The position numbers and the translations under genes are program-made. A stretch of DNA of 64,000 nt from UTPRO1 sp031400185 (GTDB lineage Bacteria; Desulfobacterota; Binatia; UTPRO1): assembly GCA_031400185.1 (NCBI GenBank), contig JANNPN010000255.1, positions 1-64,000 of the forward strand. The letters run 5' to 3'. Positions 34,823-44,321 of the stretch are shown here, piece by piece. Positions within the stretch are counted from its first letter, which is position 1. Every line of letters starts with the position of its first letter. The notes under the pieces were generated by a model. That model worked only from the letters and a program-made list of their open reading frames with translations. It was not told where the DNA came from and did not search any database.

Positions 34823-37405
34823 TCAAAGCAGCATCAGCCGGCGGATCGCCACGTCTGCAAGCACGAGCAGCAACGCGAACGGGACCAGATAGGGGTCGAG
34901 CGGGATCGTCTCGTGGCGGACGCCCGGGCGGGCCGCGAGGACGCGCGCGGGTTCCGCCTCGACGGCACCGCCGGTCGTTTGCGTGACGGCGCGGAGCAGC
35001 GTCGTGTTCGGCGCCACCCGCTGGAGCTCGCGGCGGCTCTCCGTGGTCGCCGGGATTTCGAGGTCGAGACGCTCCTCGACCGCGCTCGGTCCCGACAGCA
35101 GGACGGCCGGATGGAGACCCGGGCGCAGGTTCGGCACGGTCGCGGCGAAGCTCCGCGGCCCGACCTGGCGGAGCACGACGTCGTCGCCGCCATCGAGGCG
35201 GAGCGTGAAGGGACCGCTCGTGTCGTCGACCGTGTCGAGCACGATGCGGGTCCCGTCGCGGCGCCGGATCGCCTCGAGGTGATGGTCGCTCGGGAGCCCG
35301 CGTGCCGCCGTCCATTCGGCGAGCTGCGTCCAGAGCTTCGCGAAGCCGCGCCAGGTCGGCCAGGCGGATGCCCCGCCTTGGAAGTCGAGCGGCACGACCG
35401 CGGCCCGCCCGAGCTCGTACTGCCACGTCGTGAGCAGCGGGTCGCGCGCCTCGCCGTCCTCGACCCAGAGCCGTACCTCGGCGCCGTGCTTGCTCTCGAC
35501 GACCGCCCAGCGCGAGACGCCGGGGAGCTCCTTCTCCTCGATGCCGGCGAGGATGGGCCCGCCGTCGCCGACCCGCGGCGGCATCTCGCGCCGCTGGGTC
35601 GAGCGTCCCATGAGGCGCTGGGCGTCGCGGATCATGAGCTGCGGCAGCTGCGCCACGTCCTCCACGTGATGGAAGGTACCGCCGGTCGCGCGCGAGATCG
35701 CGTCGAGCAGGTCGAGGTTCACCGTGTCGCTGCCGATGCGGATGCTCGTCACGGTGATCTCGGCGCGCGCGAGCGCGGCGATCTGCTCCGCGTGGTCTTC
35801 GGCGGCGCGATTGCTGTCGCCGTCGGTCAGGAGGATCACGTGGCGCACCGGCCGGCCCGAGGCGACCAGGTTCCGCCGCGCGATGTCGAGCGCTTCCTTG
35901 AAGTCGGTGCCCCCGCCGTACTGGATCGACTGGATCTTGGCGGCGAGCGCGGCGCGCGTCTCGCCGGCCGGCGAGAGCGGACCGAGCTCGTACGGCTGCG
36001 AGTCGAAGGCGATCGTCGCCACGAGATCGCGCTCGCCGAGCTGGTCGAGGACGGCGAGCGCCGCGCGCTTCGCGTACGCCATCTTCTCGCCGTTGTGCAG
36101 GGTCGGTTGGTGGCTCGCGTAGCCCATGCTGTTGGAGCGGTCGATCACGAGGTAGAGCGCGATCGGCTCGCGCTCCTGCGGCGTCGCCGCTTGCGCGTGC
36201 AGTGTCACCGGCAGCACGCGCTCGAGCGCGCTGCCGGCGAACGCCGTGTCGCCGAAAAAATGCTCGCCGCCCGTCGCGACGAGCCCGCCGCCGCGTGCGA
36301 CCCAGGCCGTCAACCCTTCGAGGGTTGCGTCGGCGAGGTCGCCACGCGCGAGGTCGTCGAGGATCACGAGGTGGTACGCGTCGAGCCGGCCGACCCGGTC
36401 GGCGAGCGCGTGCGGCGGGACGACCTCGACGTGCATGCCGCGTTCGGCGAGCGCGGTGGCGACGACCGGTGCCGGGCGCTCGCTGACGATCAGCACGTGG
36501 AGCGGCCGCGTCACGGCGACGCTCGCGCGGGCGCGCGCCGCGAGCGCCTCGGCGCCGTCGGGCAGGGTGAGCTCGGCCTCGAGCGCGTACTGCCCGGCAC
36601 CCCGCAGACGATACGGGAGCGCGATGACGTTGAGCCCGGGAGCCAAGCGCGCGCGCTCGCGCGTGAGCGCGTCGCCGTTCGCGGCGAGGCGCAGCTCGGC
36701 CGAGATGGCCCGCGGCGCGCGGCTTTCGACCACGAGCTCGAGCGGCAGGACGGTGTGCTCCGGCGCGAACGCGGGCGCCAGCACGCGCCGGATGACGGCG
36801 GTCGGGAGGTCGGCCTGGCTCGGGATGAACGCGAAGACCGGGAGGCGGGTGCCGGAACGGACGGCTTCGGCTTGCAGGCTGCCCTCGGTCTCGTTGCCGT
36901 CGGTGAAGAGCAGGAGGGCGCTCTCCCGACCGGCCGGGCAAAGCGCGCTCGCCGTCGTAAAGGCCGCGGCGAGATCGGTGTCGCCGCTTTCGAAACCCGT
37001 GACGTCGGTCGCGGGCGGCGGCAACAGCGCCGCGCTCTGCCGGACGCCGCGGCGTGGGTGGGCGACGACCCGCGTTCGCGCGGCGAACGCGACGGAGCCG
37101 ATCAGGTCGTCGGGGCCGAGGCGCGGCAGCAGCCCGTCGAGCACCTGGCGCGCGCGGTCGCTCGCGGCGTTCCGCACGCTCGCCGACACGTCGATCGCCG
37201 CGACGAGGCAGGTGCCGGCCGCCGGCCGCGCGCGCTCGAGGTGCACCCCCGCGAGAAGCGCGATCATCGTCGCAGTCGCGCCGGTTCGGACGAGGGTGGC
37301 GAGGACGATCGTCCGCGTCATCTGCCCGCGCCCACGTCGTACGAAGAAGAGCGACAGCGCCGCCAAGAGCAGCAGGAAGACGGGCGCATCGGCCTGGACC
37401 GTCAT
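34823..37405 (-). CDS. VWA-domain membrane protein with glutamine amidotransferase-like region
   Basis: An 860-residue envelope protein. Two hydrophobic helices open it (about 8-24 and 33-52). A first domain has a degraded von Willebrand fold (VAAIDVSASVRNA near 65-77). The central part resembles the class I amidotransferase-like domain of aerotolerance proteins, and a full VWA domain has its MIDAS at D422-x-S424-x-S426 (VIDRSNSMG) with LLTDGDSN behind it. One helix near the C-terminus (YLVPFALLLVLADVAI) anchors it. The ATG at 37405 overlaps the stop of the batA-like gene (ATGA); longer in-frame readings run through that gene and were rejected. Confidence 0.87.
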   Translation of the reverse strand: MTVQADAPVFLLLLAALSLFFVRRGRGQMTRTIVLATLVRTGATATMIALLAGVHLERARPAAGTCLVAAIDVSASVRNAASDRARQVLDGLLPRLGPDDLIGSVAFAARTRVVAHPRRGVRQSAALLPPPATDVTGFESGDTDLAAAFTTASALCPAGRESALLLFTDGNETEGSLQAEAVRSGTRLPVFAFIPSQADLPTAVIRRVLAPAFAPEHTVLPLELVVESRAPRAISAELRLAANGDALTRERARLAPGLNVIALPYRLRGAGQYALEAELTLPDGAEALAARARASVAVTRPLHVLIVSERPAPVVATALAERGMHVEVVPPHALADRVGRLDAYHLVILDDLARGDLADATLEGLTAWVARGGGLVATGGEHFFGDTAFAGSALERVLPVTLHAQAATPQEREPIALYLVIDRSNSMGYASHQPTLHNGEKMAYAKRAALAVLDQLGERDLVATIAFDSQPYELGPLSPAGETRAALAAKIQSIQYGGGTDFKEALDIARRNLVASGRPVRHVILLTDGDSNRAAEDHAEQIAALARAEITVTSIRIGSDTVNLDLLDAISRATGGTFHHVEDVAQLPQLMIRDAQRLMGRSTQRREMPPRVGDGGPILAGIEEKELPGVSRWAVVESKHGAEVRLWVEDGEARDPLLTTWQYELGRAAVVPLDFQGGASAWPTWRGFAKLWTQLAEWTAARGLPSDHHLEAIRRRDGTRIVLDTVDDTSGPFTLRLDGGDDVVLRQVGPRSFAATVPNLRPGLHPAVLLSGPSAVEERLDLEIPATTESRRELQRVAPNTTLLRAVTQTTGGAVEAEPARVLAARPGVRHETIPLDPYLVPFALLLVLADVAIRRLMLL

Positions 37406-39267
37406 CGCGCCTCTCCGTGAATCTGCTGTCGCGGCATCTGCTGCCGCCGCCAGAACGCCCACTCGAGCCCGAGCAGGACCAGCGCGGCACCGTACAGCCA
37501 GCGCGCGAGCGGACGCCCGCCGCGCTCCGGCGGCGGCGCGTCCTCGTGGACGGTGGCGAGCCATTCGCCGGCGCCACTCCTTCCAATGTCGGACTCGCGA
37601 TCGTCGAAGAGGTTGGCGAGCACCAGGCGCTCGGCGCCGGCCGGTCCGACCCGCGAGATGCCGGCGCGCTCGGCGGTCACGACCGCCGGGTCGCCGACGA
37701 TCTCGACGTCGCCGTCGATGGGCGCGGTCGGTCCGGCGCCGGCGAGCGTCGGCCGACCGGTCTCGACGACGAGGGCGCTCGGCCCGAACGGTTCGCCGAG
37801 CCAGCGCAGCGTCGCGAGCGTCAACAGCAAGAGCGGCAGGCGATCCGACGACGCGAGGCCGGCGCCGAGCTCGGCCCCGAGACACGCCGTCCGCCGTCCG
37901 TTCCGCTCGCCGGCGATCAGGAGCGAGAAGGCGGCTTCCGCGGACGCTGCGAGCACGATCGGGTCGCCCCAGTCGGCGTCGCCGAGCTGGCTCGTGCCTG
38001 CCACCCCGATCGCTTGGAGCGCCCCGAGTCCCGCCAGCGCTGGATGGTCGTCGTCCCAGTCGACGACGACCGCGTCCCTGCGCCGGCCTGCGCTCGGGCA
38101 CACGTCGTTGCCCTCGGGTGGTGCGACGAACAGCGCGTTGGTCGCTAGCGGCAGTGTCGCGGGCACGAACCCGTCGAAGAGCGCGACCCGCCGGCCTGCG
38201 GGCGGCGTCGCGCTGTATTGCGCGCGCGAGGTCACCTCGATGCGGCTTCCGGCGATCGCCGCCGCGACGCCGGCGAACGCGTCGGCGAGCGCGCGCGAGT
38301 CCGTGACGAGCAGGAGGTCGAGCGCCGAACCGGGGCCGATCCACGCGGTCGCGTGGTCGTCGACGGCGAGCGCGTCGTCCGTGCCGATCCGTACCACGAC
38401 GGGGCCGCTCGCGGGCGGGCGCGTGAGCAGCACGTGCTCCGTCGCGCGCGGCGCGAGCGTGAGCGTGCGCCGCGCCCACGCCGTTCCCGCGACGTGGGCC
38501 TCGAGCACGACCTCGCGCGTCGTGCGGGCGTAATTCCGGACGTCGACGGTGGCCGTCGTGTCGCTCGGGCCGTGGAAGGGCGGGGTCGACACCGTGATCC
38601 CGGCGATCGCGACGTTGTCGTCGGTGCGGCCGAGCTGGACGTAGTCGACGTGCGCGCGAACCTCGGGCGCGAGACCGCTCGTCTCGGGTGGCAGATCGGT
38701 GAAGACCACCACGCGGGCGCCGGCGCGATCGGCGGCGAGCCCGCGCGCGAGCTCGAGCGCGGGTGCAAGATCGGTCGGGGTGTCGGCCGGCACGATCGCT
38801 TCGAGGGCGGCACGGATGCTCGCCTGGTCCGCCGTCCACGGCAGCACGACCCGCGCGCGCGACCCGGCCGTCACCAGCAGGACGTCGTCGCCCGTCGCGA
38901 CGTCGGCGATGCGTGCGAGCGCGCGGCGCCGCGCCGTCTCGAAGCGCGTGCCGTCGTCCTCCATGGCCTGCATGCTCGCGGAGACGTCGAGCACGACCAC
39001 GAGCGGCGTCCCCGGCGGCGGTGGCTCGGCATCGTCGAGGACGGGCCGGACGTAGGCGCCGACGAGTGCGAGGACGAGCAGCAGCTGGGCGATGAACAGC
39101 AGGTCGGGGCGGAACCGCCGCCGATCGCGCGGCGGCATCGGGACCTGCTGCCAGAGGAACAGCGTGCCGACCGGGATCGTCCGGCGCCGACGGTCGTAGA
39201 GGTAGAGCAGGACCAGCACCGCGACCGCGGCGAGCGCAACGAGGCCGGTCGGGTGGCCGAGGCTCAC
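37402..39267 (-). CDS. BatA-like VWA-domain membrane protein
   Basis: A 621-residue protein. The N-terminus is a BatA segment with two helices (about 8-24 and 55-73) around the RRRRTIPVGTLFLWQQVP loop. The VWA domain follows with MIDAS D94-x-S96-x-S98 (VVLDVSASMQ) and VVVFTDLPPE. The remainder is a beta-rich periplasmic part, and a last helix lies near 595-612. The start is GTG at 39267, 10 bp after the DUF58 gene. BatA proteins work with MoxR ATPases and DUF58 proteins in envelope stress tolerance or enzyme maturation. Confidence 0.88.
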   Translation of the reverse strand: MSLGHPTGLVALAAVAVLVLLYLYDRRRRTIPVGTLFLWQQVPMPPRDRRRFRPDLLFIAQLLLVLALVGAYVRPVLDDAEPPPPGTPLVVVLDVSASMQAMEDDGTRFETARRRALARIADVATGDDVLLVTAGSRARVVLPWTADQASIRAALEAIVPADTPTDLAPALELARGLAADRAGARVVVFTDLPPETSGLAPEVRAHVDYVQLGRTDDNVAIAGITVSTPPFHGPSDTTATVDVRNYARTTREVVLEAHVAGTAWARRTLTLAPRATEHVLLTRPPASGPVVVRIGTDDALAVDDHATAWIGPGSALDLLLVTDSRALADAFAGVAAAIAGSRIEVTSRAQYSATPPAGRRVALFDGFVPATLPLATNALFVAPPEGNDVCPSAGRRRDAVVVDWDDDHPALAGLGALQAIGVAGTSQLGDADWGDPIVLAASAEAAFSLLIAGERNGRRTACLGAELGAGLASSDRLPLLLLTLATLRWLGEPFGPSALVVETGRPTLAGAGPTAPIDGDVEIVGDPAVVTAERAGISRVGPAGAERLVLANLFDDRESDIGRSGAGEWLATVHEDAPPPERGGRPLARWLYGAALVLLGLEWAFWRRQQMPRQQIHGEAR

Positions 39268-39277
39268 GGCGCGCTCG

Positions 39278-40276
39278 TCACCGGCGCCGCACGAGGCCGG
39301 CGCGCGCCAGCTCGCCGGTCACGAACGTCCCGAGGTCGGTGCCGGCGACGAGGCGCGAGTACGAGCAGCGCGTACGCTCGGCGACGGCGCGGAGCGCCGA
39401 GAGGTGGCGGTCGAGCACTTCGCCGTAGAGCGCGGCGATGCCCGCGTCGAGGGCGATCGGCCGCGTCGCGCCCGACTCGACGTCGACGAGCACGCCGCGC
39501 GTGAAGCTGCCCGCGGGGTCGAGCTCGCTCGCGCCGACCACGTGCAGCACGTGCACCTCGAAGCGGCGCGCTTGGAGTGCCAGCACGCCGCGCTCGACGT
39601 CGGCGGGATCGGTCATGAGGTCGGAGACGAGGAGCGCCGCGCCGGCCTCGGGATGCCGTCGCGCGTAGTCCTCGCACGCGGCGCCGAGCTGCAGCGTTCC
39701 GGCGGCCGAGGACGTCGCGAGCAGCTCGAAGATCGCGAGCGCGCTCCGGCGTTGGCGATGGACGGGCGACGTCACCACGGGGCCCGTACCGCCGAGCACC
39801 GCGACGCGGGCGGCGTCACCCGCCGCGAGCGCAATGTAAGCGAGCACGGTCACGAGGGCGCGCGCGCTTGCGAGCTTCCCGTCCTTCGGCGGCGCGTCCA
39901 TCGACGCGCTCCCGTCGAGCAGGATGTGAAAGAGGACCTCGCGCTCTGCGGTGAACCGGCGGACGAGGAGCGCGTCGAGGCGGGCCATCGCGTGCCAGTC
40001 GAGATGGCGGAGGTCGTCGCCCGGCGTGTAGGTGCTGTAGGCTTCGACCTCGACGCCCGACGGCTGAGCGTGGCCGGGAAAGCGCCGCTCGCCCGGCCGT
40101 TCGCCCATGCCGCGCCGGACGTGCAGCGCGAGCCCGTCGAAGCGCGTCAGCGCGAGTCGGTTGAAGCGCGCGAGCGCGTGCTCATCGACCCGCCGGGGCG
40201 CGCGTGCATCGACGCGCCGGGGCCCGAGCTCGTCGACGCGCGCCGGCGCTGGGCGGTCCGGCGCCGCCGTGCTCAC
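39278..40276 (-). CDS. DUF58-domain protein
   Basis: A 332-residue soluble protein with the DUF58 signature YTPGDDLRHLDWHAMAR (83-99) and a VWA-like fold after it (FHILLDGSASMDAPP near 115-129). DUF58 proteins are the regular partners of MoxR ATPases. The N-terminal 60 residues are Arg/Pro/Ala rich and may be disordered. The start is GTG at 40276, overlapping the MoxR stop (GTGA). A longer frame reaching into the MoxR gene was rejected. Confidence 0.9.
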   Translation of the reverse strand: MSTAAPDRPAPARVDELGPRRVDARAPRRVDEHALARFNRLALTRFDGLALHVRRGMGERPGERRFPGHAQPSGVEVEAYSTYTPGDDLRHLDWHAMARLDALLVRRFTAEREVLFHILLDGSASMDAPPKDGKLASARALVTVLAYIALAAGDAARVAVLGGTGPVVTSPVHRQRRSALAIFELLATSSAAGTLQLGAACEDYARRHPEAGAALLVSDLMTDPADVERGVLALQARRFEVHVLHVVGASELDPAGSFTRGVLVDVESGATRPIALDAGIAALYGEVLDRHLSALRAVAERTRCSYSRLVAGTDLGTFVTGELARAGLVRRR

Positions 40277-41295
40277 GCGCGCAGCCGGCGCGCCGCGATC
40301 AGCACGCGCTCGACGATGTGCGCGGGCACGACGCCGGCGGCTTCGGCGGCGAAGCTCATCACGAGACGATGGCGGAGGGCCGAGACGGCGACCTTGTCGA
40401 CGTCGTCGTAGGTGACGTGCGGGCGGCCGTCGAGGAGCGCCATCACTTTGGCGCCGAGCACGAGCGCCTGCGCGCCGCGCGGGCTCGCGCCGTACGTGAC
40501 GTAGCGCCGCACCTCGGTCTCGGCCTCGCCGTCGCCGCGTGCGCCCGCCGGGGTCGTGAGCCGGACGAGGCCCGCGACGTATTGCTCGACGTGCGGCGCG
40601 ACCAGCACCTCGCGCACGAGACGCTTCAGCTCCTCGGTGCGCGTCGCGGCGCGCTCGGGTGCGAGCACCGGACGCACGGTCAGCGGGTCGGCGATGGTCG
40701 TCGCGGCGAGGATGCGCGTCAGCTCCTGCTCGCTCGGGTACTCGAGGAGCACCTTGAAGAGGAACCGGTCGAGCTGCGCCTCGGGCAACTGATAGGTCCC
40801 CTCCATCTCGATCGGGTTCAGCGTCGCGAGCACGAAAAACGGGGCCTGGAGCCGATAGCTCGAGCCCGCGACCGTCACCTGGTGCTCGGCCATCGCTTCC
40901 AGCAGCGCCGACTGCGTCTTCGGGGTCGCGCGGTTGATCTCGTCGCCGAGGACCACGTGGGCGAAGATCGGTCCGGGCACGAACACGAGCTCGCGCCCGC
41001 CGTCGGGCCGGTCGTTGATGATGCGCGTGCCGGTGATGTCGGCGGGCATCAGGTCGACCGTGAACTGGACGCGGTTGAAGGTGAGGTTCAGCGCTTCGGC
41101 GAGCGAGCGCACGATCAACGTCTTGCCGATCCCGGGCACGCCCTCGATCAGCACGTGGCCGCCCGCGAAAAAGGCCGTGAGGATCGCCTCGATCGCCGGC
41201 TCGTGGCCGATCACGACGCGCGCCATCTCCGCGCGGATGGCGGCGAAGGTCTCCTGGAAGTCGGCGATGGCCGCGGTCGCGATGGCGGGGGTCAT
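40273..41295 (-). CDS. MoxR-family AAA+ ATPase
   Basis: A 340-residue MoxR ATPase. Walker A is GVPGIGKT (52-59), Walker B lies in VVLGDEINRATPKTQSALLEAM (about 114-135), and sensor 1 is FFVLATLNPIE. The C-terminal lid domain is present. MoxR proteins act as chaperones that insert cofactors or assemble complexes together with VWA partners; here three VWA/DUF58 proteins follow. The ATG at 41295 overlaps the stop of the upstream acidic membrane protein gene. Confidence 0.94.
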   Translation of the reverse strand: MTPAIATAAIADFQETFAAIRAEMARVVIGHEPAIEAILTAFFAGGHVLIEGVPGIGKTLIVRSLAEALNLTFNRVQFTVDLMPADITGTRIINDRPDGGRELVFVPGPIFAHVVLGDEINRATPKTQSALLEAMAEHQVTVAGSSYRLQAPFFVLATLNPIEMEGTYQLPEAQLDRFLFKVLLEYPSEQELTRILAATTIADPLTVRPVLAPERAATRTEELKRLVREVLVAPHVEQYVAGLVRLTTPAGARGDGEAETEVRRYVTYGASPRGAQALVLGAKVMALLDGRPHVTYDDVDKVAVSALRHRLVMSFAAEAAGVVPAHIVERVLIAARRLRA

Positions 41296-42632
41296 GGCGT
41301 CCCGCGGTGCGCGAAGACCTCGCGCACGACCTGTTCGTACGCGGCCGGCACGGCCATGCGGTGCGCCGCGGTTTCACGCCGCTGCTCCGTGCCGAGCGCG
41401 GGACGCGCGTCGGGATCCGCATCCGGGGCCGGCCCGCCGCTCCGCTTCCTGCCGCTTCTGTCGCTCCGCATGCGCGCGGCGAGCGAGAGCTCGAACGATC
41501 CCGAGCCCGCCCCCGGCATCACCGGCGCCCCCGCGAAGAGGTCGCCCGGCGACGCGCCGTTCCCCGCGGTCGTGCCGCCGGCATCGCCCGCGTCGGCGTC
41601 GTCGCTGCTCCCAGCGGACGGGTCGTCGGCGTTCGAGTTGGCGTCCCCCTGCCCGTCGGCGCCATCCGTTCCGTCGGTGTGATCCGACGACGAGTCCGCC
41701 GCGCCGCGGGCTCGCTCCGACGGTCGGCGCGCCACCTCCCATTCGTTCTCCTCCGTGCCCTCGAGCTTGCCCTCGACGCCCTCCTCACCGCCGTCCTCGC
41801 TCGCGGCGCGACCGTCGCGCCGGCTGCCGCCGCCGCTCGTGCCGGCGCGCGCGAGCGCATCGCGGACCCGCTCCCATGCCTTGCCCCACACCTGCTTCCG
41901 GACGTTCTCCTGGACCGCGCTCGACAGCTGCGTGAGCCTCGAGTCGTCGTCGCGCCCGTCGTCAGTCGCCTGCCCCGAGTCGGTGTCACCGGTCGACGGC
42001 ACGCCCGGGGCGACGACGACGCGCTCGCCGGGCGCCGCACCGTCGCCACCGTCGGAGCGCTCGTCGCGCCCCCCGTGCGGGCGATCGCTGAAACCGATCG
42101 CCGGCGGCGTCGGGAGCGCGAGCGAGGCGAGATGGAAAACGACGATGAGCACGGCCACCATGACGACCGCGCTTGCGCCGGCTGCGCGCGGCACGGCACG
42201 CGGCACCAGGCGCTGCGGCCTCCACGCATCGAGCTCGGCGGCCACTTGCGAGGCGAGCAGCGCCTGGAAGAACTGCGGCGCGTTCCGCGCCCGCGGCGCG
42301 ATCTCGACCAGGGTCTGCACGCGCCCGCCGAGCGCGGCCTTTGCTTCGACCCATCGCACGGCGTGCGCCCGGCCGAGCCAGCGGCGGCGGAGCGCGCCGG
42401 CGAGTAGCATCGCGACCCCGAGCATGAGGGCGGCCATGCACGCAGCGGCGAGCCCGAACGCGGTCGTCGACGCGAAGAGGGTCACCGGCAACAGCAGCGT
42501 CGCGGCCCCGGCGCCGGCGGCGACCGTCGTGTAGAGCGTGCGCTGCAGCTCGTAGAGGTTCTTCCGCCGGCGTACGCGGCGAACCTGCCGTTCCACGACG
42601 TCGACGGCACCGGTGGGCGAGAGTTCCGGCAT
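41292..42632 (-). CDS. Membrane protein with long acidic disordered tail (MoxR operon)
   Basis: A 446-residue protein. Three hydrophobic helices are visible (about 33-55, 60-83 and 160-180). The C-terminal 250 residues are low in complexity and rich in Asp, Gly, Ser and Ala (for example DSSSDHTDGTDGADGQGD), which predicts disorder and strong negative charge. The ATG at 42632 is preferred to a TTG four codons earlier. It is the first gene of the five-gene MoxR/DUF58/VWA unit and resembles the DUF4175-type proteins found there only in position. It probably acts at the inner membrane as a scaffold, which is inference. Confidence 0.8.
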   Translation of the reverse strand: MPELSPTGAVDVVERQVRRVRRRKNLYELQRTLYTTVAAGAGAATLLLPVTLFASTTAFGLAAACMAALMLGVAMLLAGALRRRWLGRAHAVRWVEAKAALGGRVQTLVEIAPRARNAPQFFQALLASQVAAELDAWRPQRLVPRAVPRAAGASAVVMVAVLIVVFHLASLALPTPPAIGFSDRPHGGRDERSDGGDGAAPGERVVVAPGVPSTGDTDSGQATDDGRDDDSRLTQLSSAVQENVRKQVWGKAWERVRDALARAGTSGGGSRRDGRAASEDGGEEGVEGKLEGTEENEWEVARRPSERARGAADSSSDHTDGTDGADGQGDANSNADDPSAGSSDDADAGDAGGTTAGNGASPGDLFAGAPVMPGAGSGSFELSLAARMRSDRSGRKRSGGPAPDADPDARPALGTEQRRETAAHRMAVPAAYEQVVREVFAHRGTP

Positions 42633-42678
42633 GGCTCGTCGCAAGACGGACCGACGATAGTGAAGGCCCCAAGAGCGG

Positions 42679-43407
42679 TCAATTGCGAAGTTGCCGCCGC
42701 GCCTGCGTTCCCGCCCACGTCATCTGGCGCGCCACGCCGAGGAGGATCTGTACCTCGTCGTCGTCGAGCGCGGCGCGGCCGAGCATGCCACGGAAGCGTC
42801 GCATCATTGTGGGCGCCTCGTCGCCGTGGAGGAAGCTCACGTCGCGGAGACCGGCCTCGAGCTTGGTCCAGAGGAGCTCGAGACGGGCGTGCGGGGCGAG
42901 CGCGCGTGCCGGCGCGGCGGGTGCGGCGGCCGTCCAGAGCTCGTAGGCGGCGACCAGGACGGCCTGCGCGAGATTCAGCGAGCCATACGCGTCCGAGGTG
43001 GGGATCGCGAGCACCTCGTGACAGAGCTTCAGCTCCTCGAGCGCGAGCCCGTGGTCTTCGGGGCCGAACACCAGCGCGACGTCGTTCGCCGCCGCCGCGG
43101 CGAGCATGCGCGGCGCGACCGCCCGCGGCGTGGTCGCCTCGTCGCGGGCCGCCGTCGCGCGCCCGCTCGTCCCGACGACGAGCCCGCAGTCGGCAAGCGC
43201 TCCCGCAAGCGTCGCCGCATGGCGGCGCGCTGCCAGGACGTCGCCGGCGTGCACCGCGAGCGTCTGCGCCCGGGGCTCGTCGAGGCTCGGCACGTCGACC
43301 AACACGAGCCGGGAGAGGCCCATGTTCTTCATCGCGCGCGCGACGGCGCCGACGTTCTGCGCCTCCCGCGGGCGGACGAGCACGATGCGAACGCGATCGA
43401 GGGACAT
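42679..43407 (-). CDS. SPOUT RNA 2'-O-methyltransferase, TrmJ-like
   Basis: A 242-residue SPOUT enzyme. The signature motifs are NVGAVARAMKNMG (motif 1, about 18-30), ALVFGPEDHGL (motif 2) and IPTSDAYGSLNLAQAVLVAAYEL (motif 3, holding the deep trefoil knot). TrmJ methylates nucleotide 32 of tRNA; the C-terminal helical extension fits TrmJ better than plain TrmH or RlmB. It lies 34 bp after nth and 46 bp before the MoxR operon, all on one strand. Confidence 0.9.
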   Translation of the reverse strand: MSLDRVRIVLVRPREAQNVGAVARAMKNMGLSRLVLVDVPSLDEPRAQTLAVHAGDVLAARRHAATLAGALADCGLVVGTSGRATAARDEATTPRAVAPRMLAAAAANDVALVFGPEDHGLALEELKLCHEVLAIPTSDAYGSLNLAQAVLVAAYELWTAAAPAAPARALAPHARLELLWTKLEAGLRDVSFLHGDEAPTMMRRFRGMLGRAALDDDEVQILLGVARQMTWAGTQARRQLRN

Positions 43408-43441
43408 GGCGCCGACCGTAGCATGCGGCCGGCCGCGCGCC

Positions 43442-44167
43442 TCATCTCGAGCTCGTGACCTCGCGCCGTGGGCAGTAGTCGGCGATCGGGCAGCGCGAGC
43501 AGTGCGGCGAGATCGGGCGGCAGAGGCGCTGGCCGAACGCCACCAGGATGTCGTTGATCTCGATCCAATGGCGCGCCGGCAGGATCTTCCGGAGCACCTG
43601 TTCCGTGTCGTTCGGCGTCTTCGTCCGGACGTAGCCCCAGCGGTTGGTGATGCGGTGCACGTGGGTGTCGACGCAGATCCCCTGGGCGCCGAACCCGAGT
43701 GTCAGCACGAGGTTTGCGGTCTTCCGGCCGACCCCGTTCAAGGTGAGGAGCGCGTCGAGGTCGCACGGGACCTTGCCGCCGTAACGCTCGATCAGCGCGC
43801 GGCAGACGTCGAGGATCGCCCGCGCTTTCGTGCGGTAGAAGCCGACCGGGTAGATGAGCCTGGCGATCGTCGCCGCGCGGAGCTTCCGCATCGACGCCGG
43901 GTCCGCGGCGCGCGCGAAGAGCCGGCGCGACGCGACCGCCGTCGTTTCGTCCTGGGTGCGGAGACTCAGGATCGTCGAGATCAGCACCCGAAACGGGTCG
44001 CCGGTCGTCTCGGCGATGAGCGTGACGGCGGGTGCGCCCCAGCCCGGCGCCTCTCGGCGAAGCACGTCCATGACCGGTGCGATCTCGTCCCGACCAAGCG
44101 CGCGCCGCCGGCGCGGCAGCGCGCGCGTCGTTTCGGCGGGCGGACGCGGCGCGGCTCGCGAGGGCAT
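43442..44167 (-). CDS. nth: Endonuclease III (DNA glycosylase/AP lyase)
   Basis: A 241-residue base-excision repair enzyme. The helix-hairpin-helix LLTLNGVGRKTANLVL carries catalytic K149, and D167 (VDTHVHR) lies 18 residues on, the same spacing as K120/D138 in E. coli Nth. The [4Fe-4S] loop has the exact C-x6-C-x2-C-x5-C pattern (CRPISPHCSRCPIADYC). It removes oxidised pyrimidines and cleaves AP sites. The N-terminal 25 residues are an Arg/Pro-rich extension. A 154-bp gap with no clear motif separates it from the divergent MFS gene. Confidence 0.95.
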   Translation of the reverse strand: MPSRAAPRPPAETTRALPRRRRALGRDEIAPVMDVLRREAPGWGAPAVTLIAETTGDPFRVLISTILSLRTQDETTAVASRRLFARAADPASMRKLRAATIARLIYPVGFYRTKARAILDVCRALIERYGGKVPCDLDALLTLNGVGRKTANLVLTLGFGAQGICVDTHVHRITNRWGYVRTKTPNDTEQVLRKILPARHWIEINDILVAFGQRLCRPISPHCSRCPIADYCPRREVTSSR

Positions 44168-44321
44168 GGCGCGCTTATGCCGCGCGGAGCGCGAGGCGAC
44201 AATCGCGGCGCGCCGGCGTGCGTCGCGTTGCGTGGGCTCCGGGGATGCGTTCTAACGTCGCGACCACTCAACGACGCGGCCCCGACGCTCCCGCGCGCGT
44301 GGCAGCACGAGCCCGACGCCG

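Noticed and set aside
34307..37420. 1037-codon plus-strand frame opposite the VWA gene
   Set aside because: No recognisable motif; the minus strand has VWA and ferredoxin signatures.
34823..38839. 1338-codon reading that would extend the VWA gene far upstream
   Set aside because: The extra part is antisense-like in composition and overlaps the BatA-like gene in another frame; the ATG at 37405 gives the normal overlap.
39278..41422. Extension of the DUF58 gene through the MoxR gene
   Set aside because: The MoxR ATPase occupies that DNA in a different frame with full Walker motifs; GTG 40276 is the coupled start.
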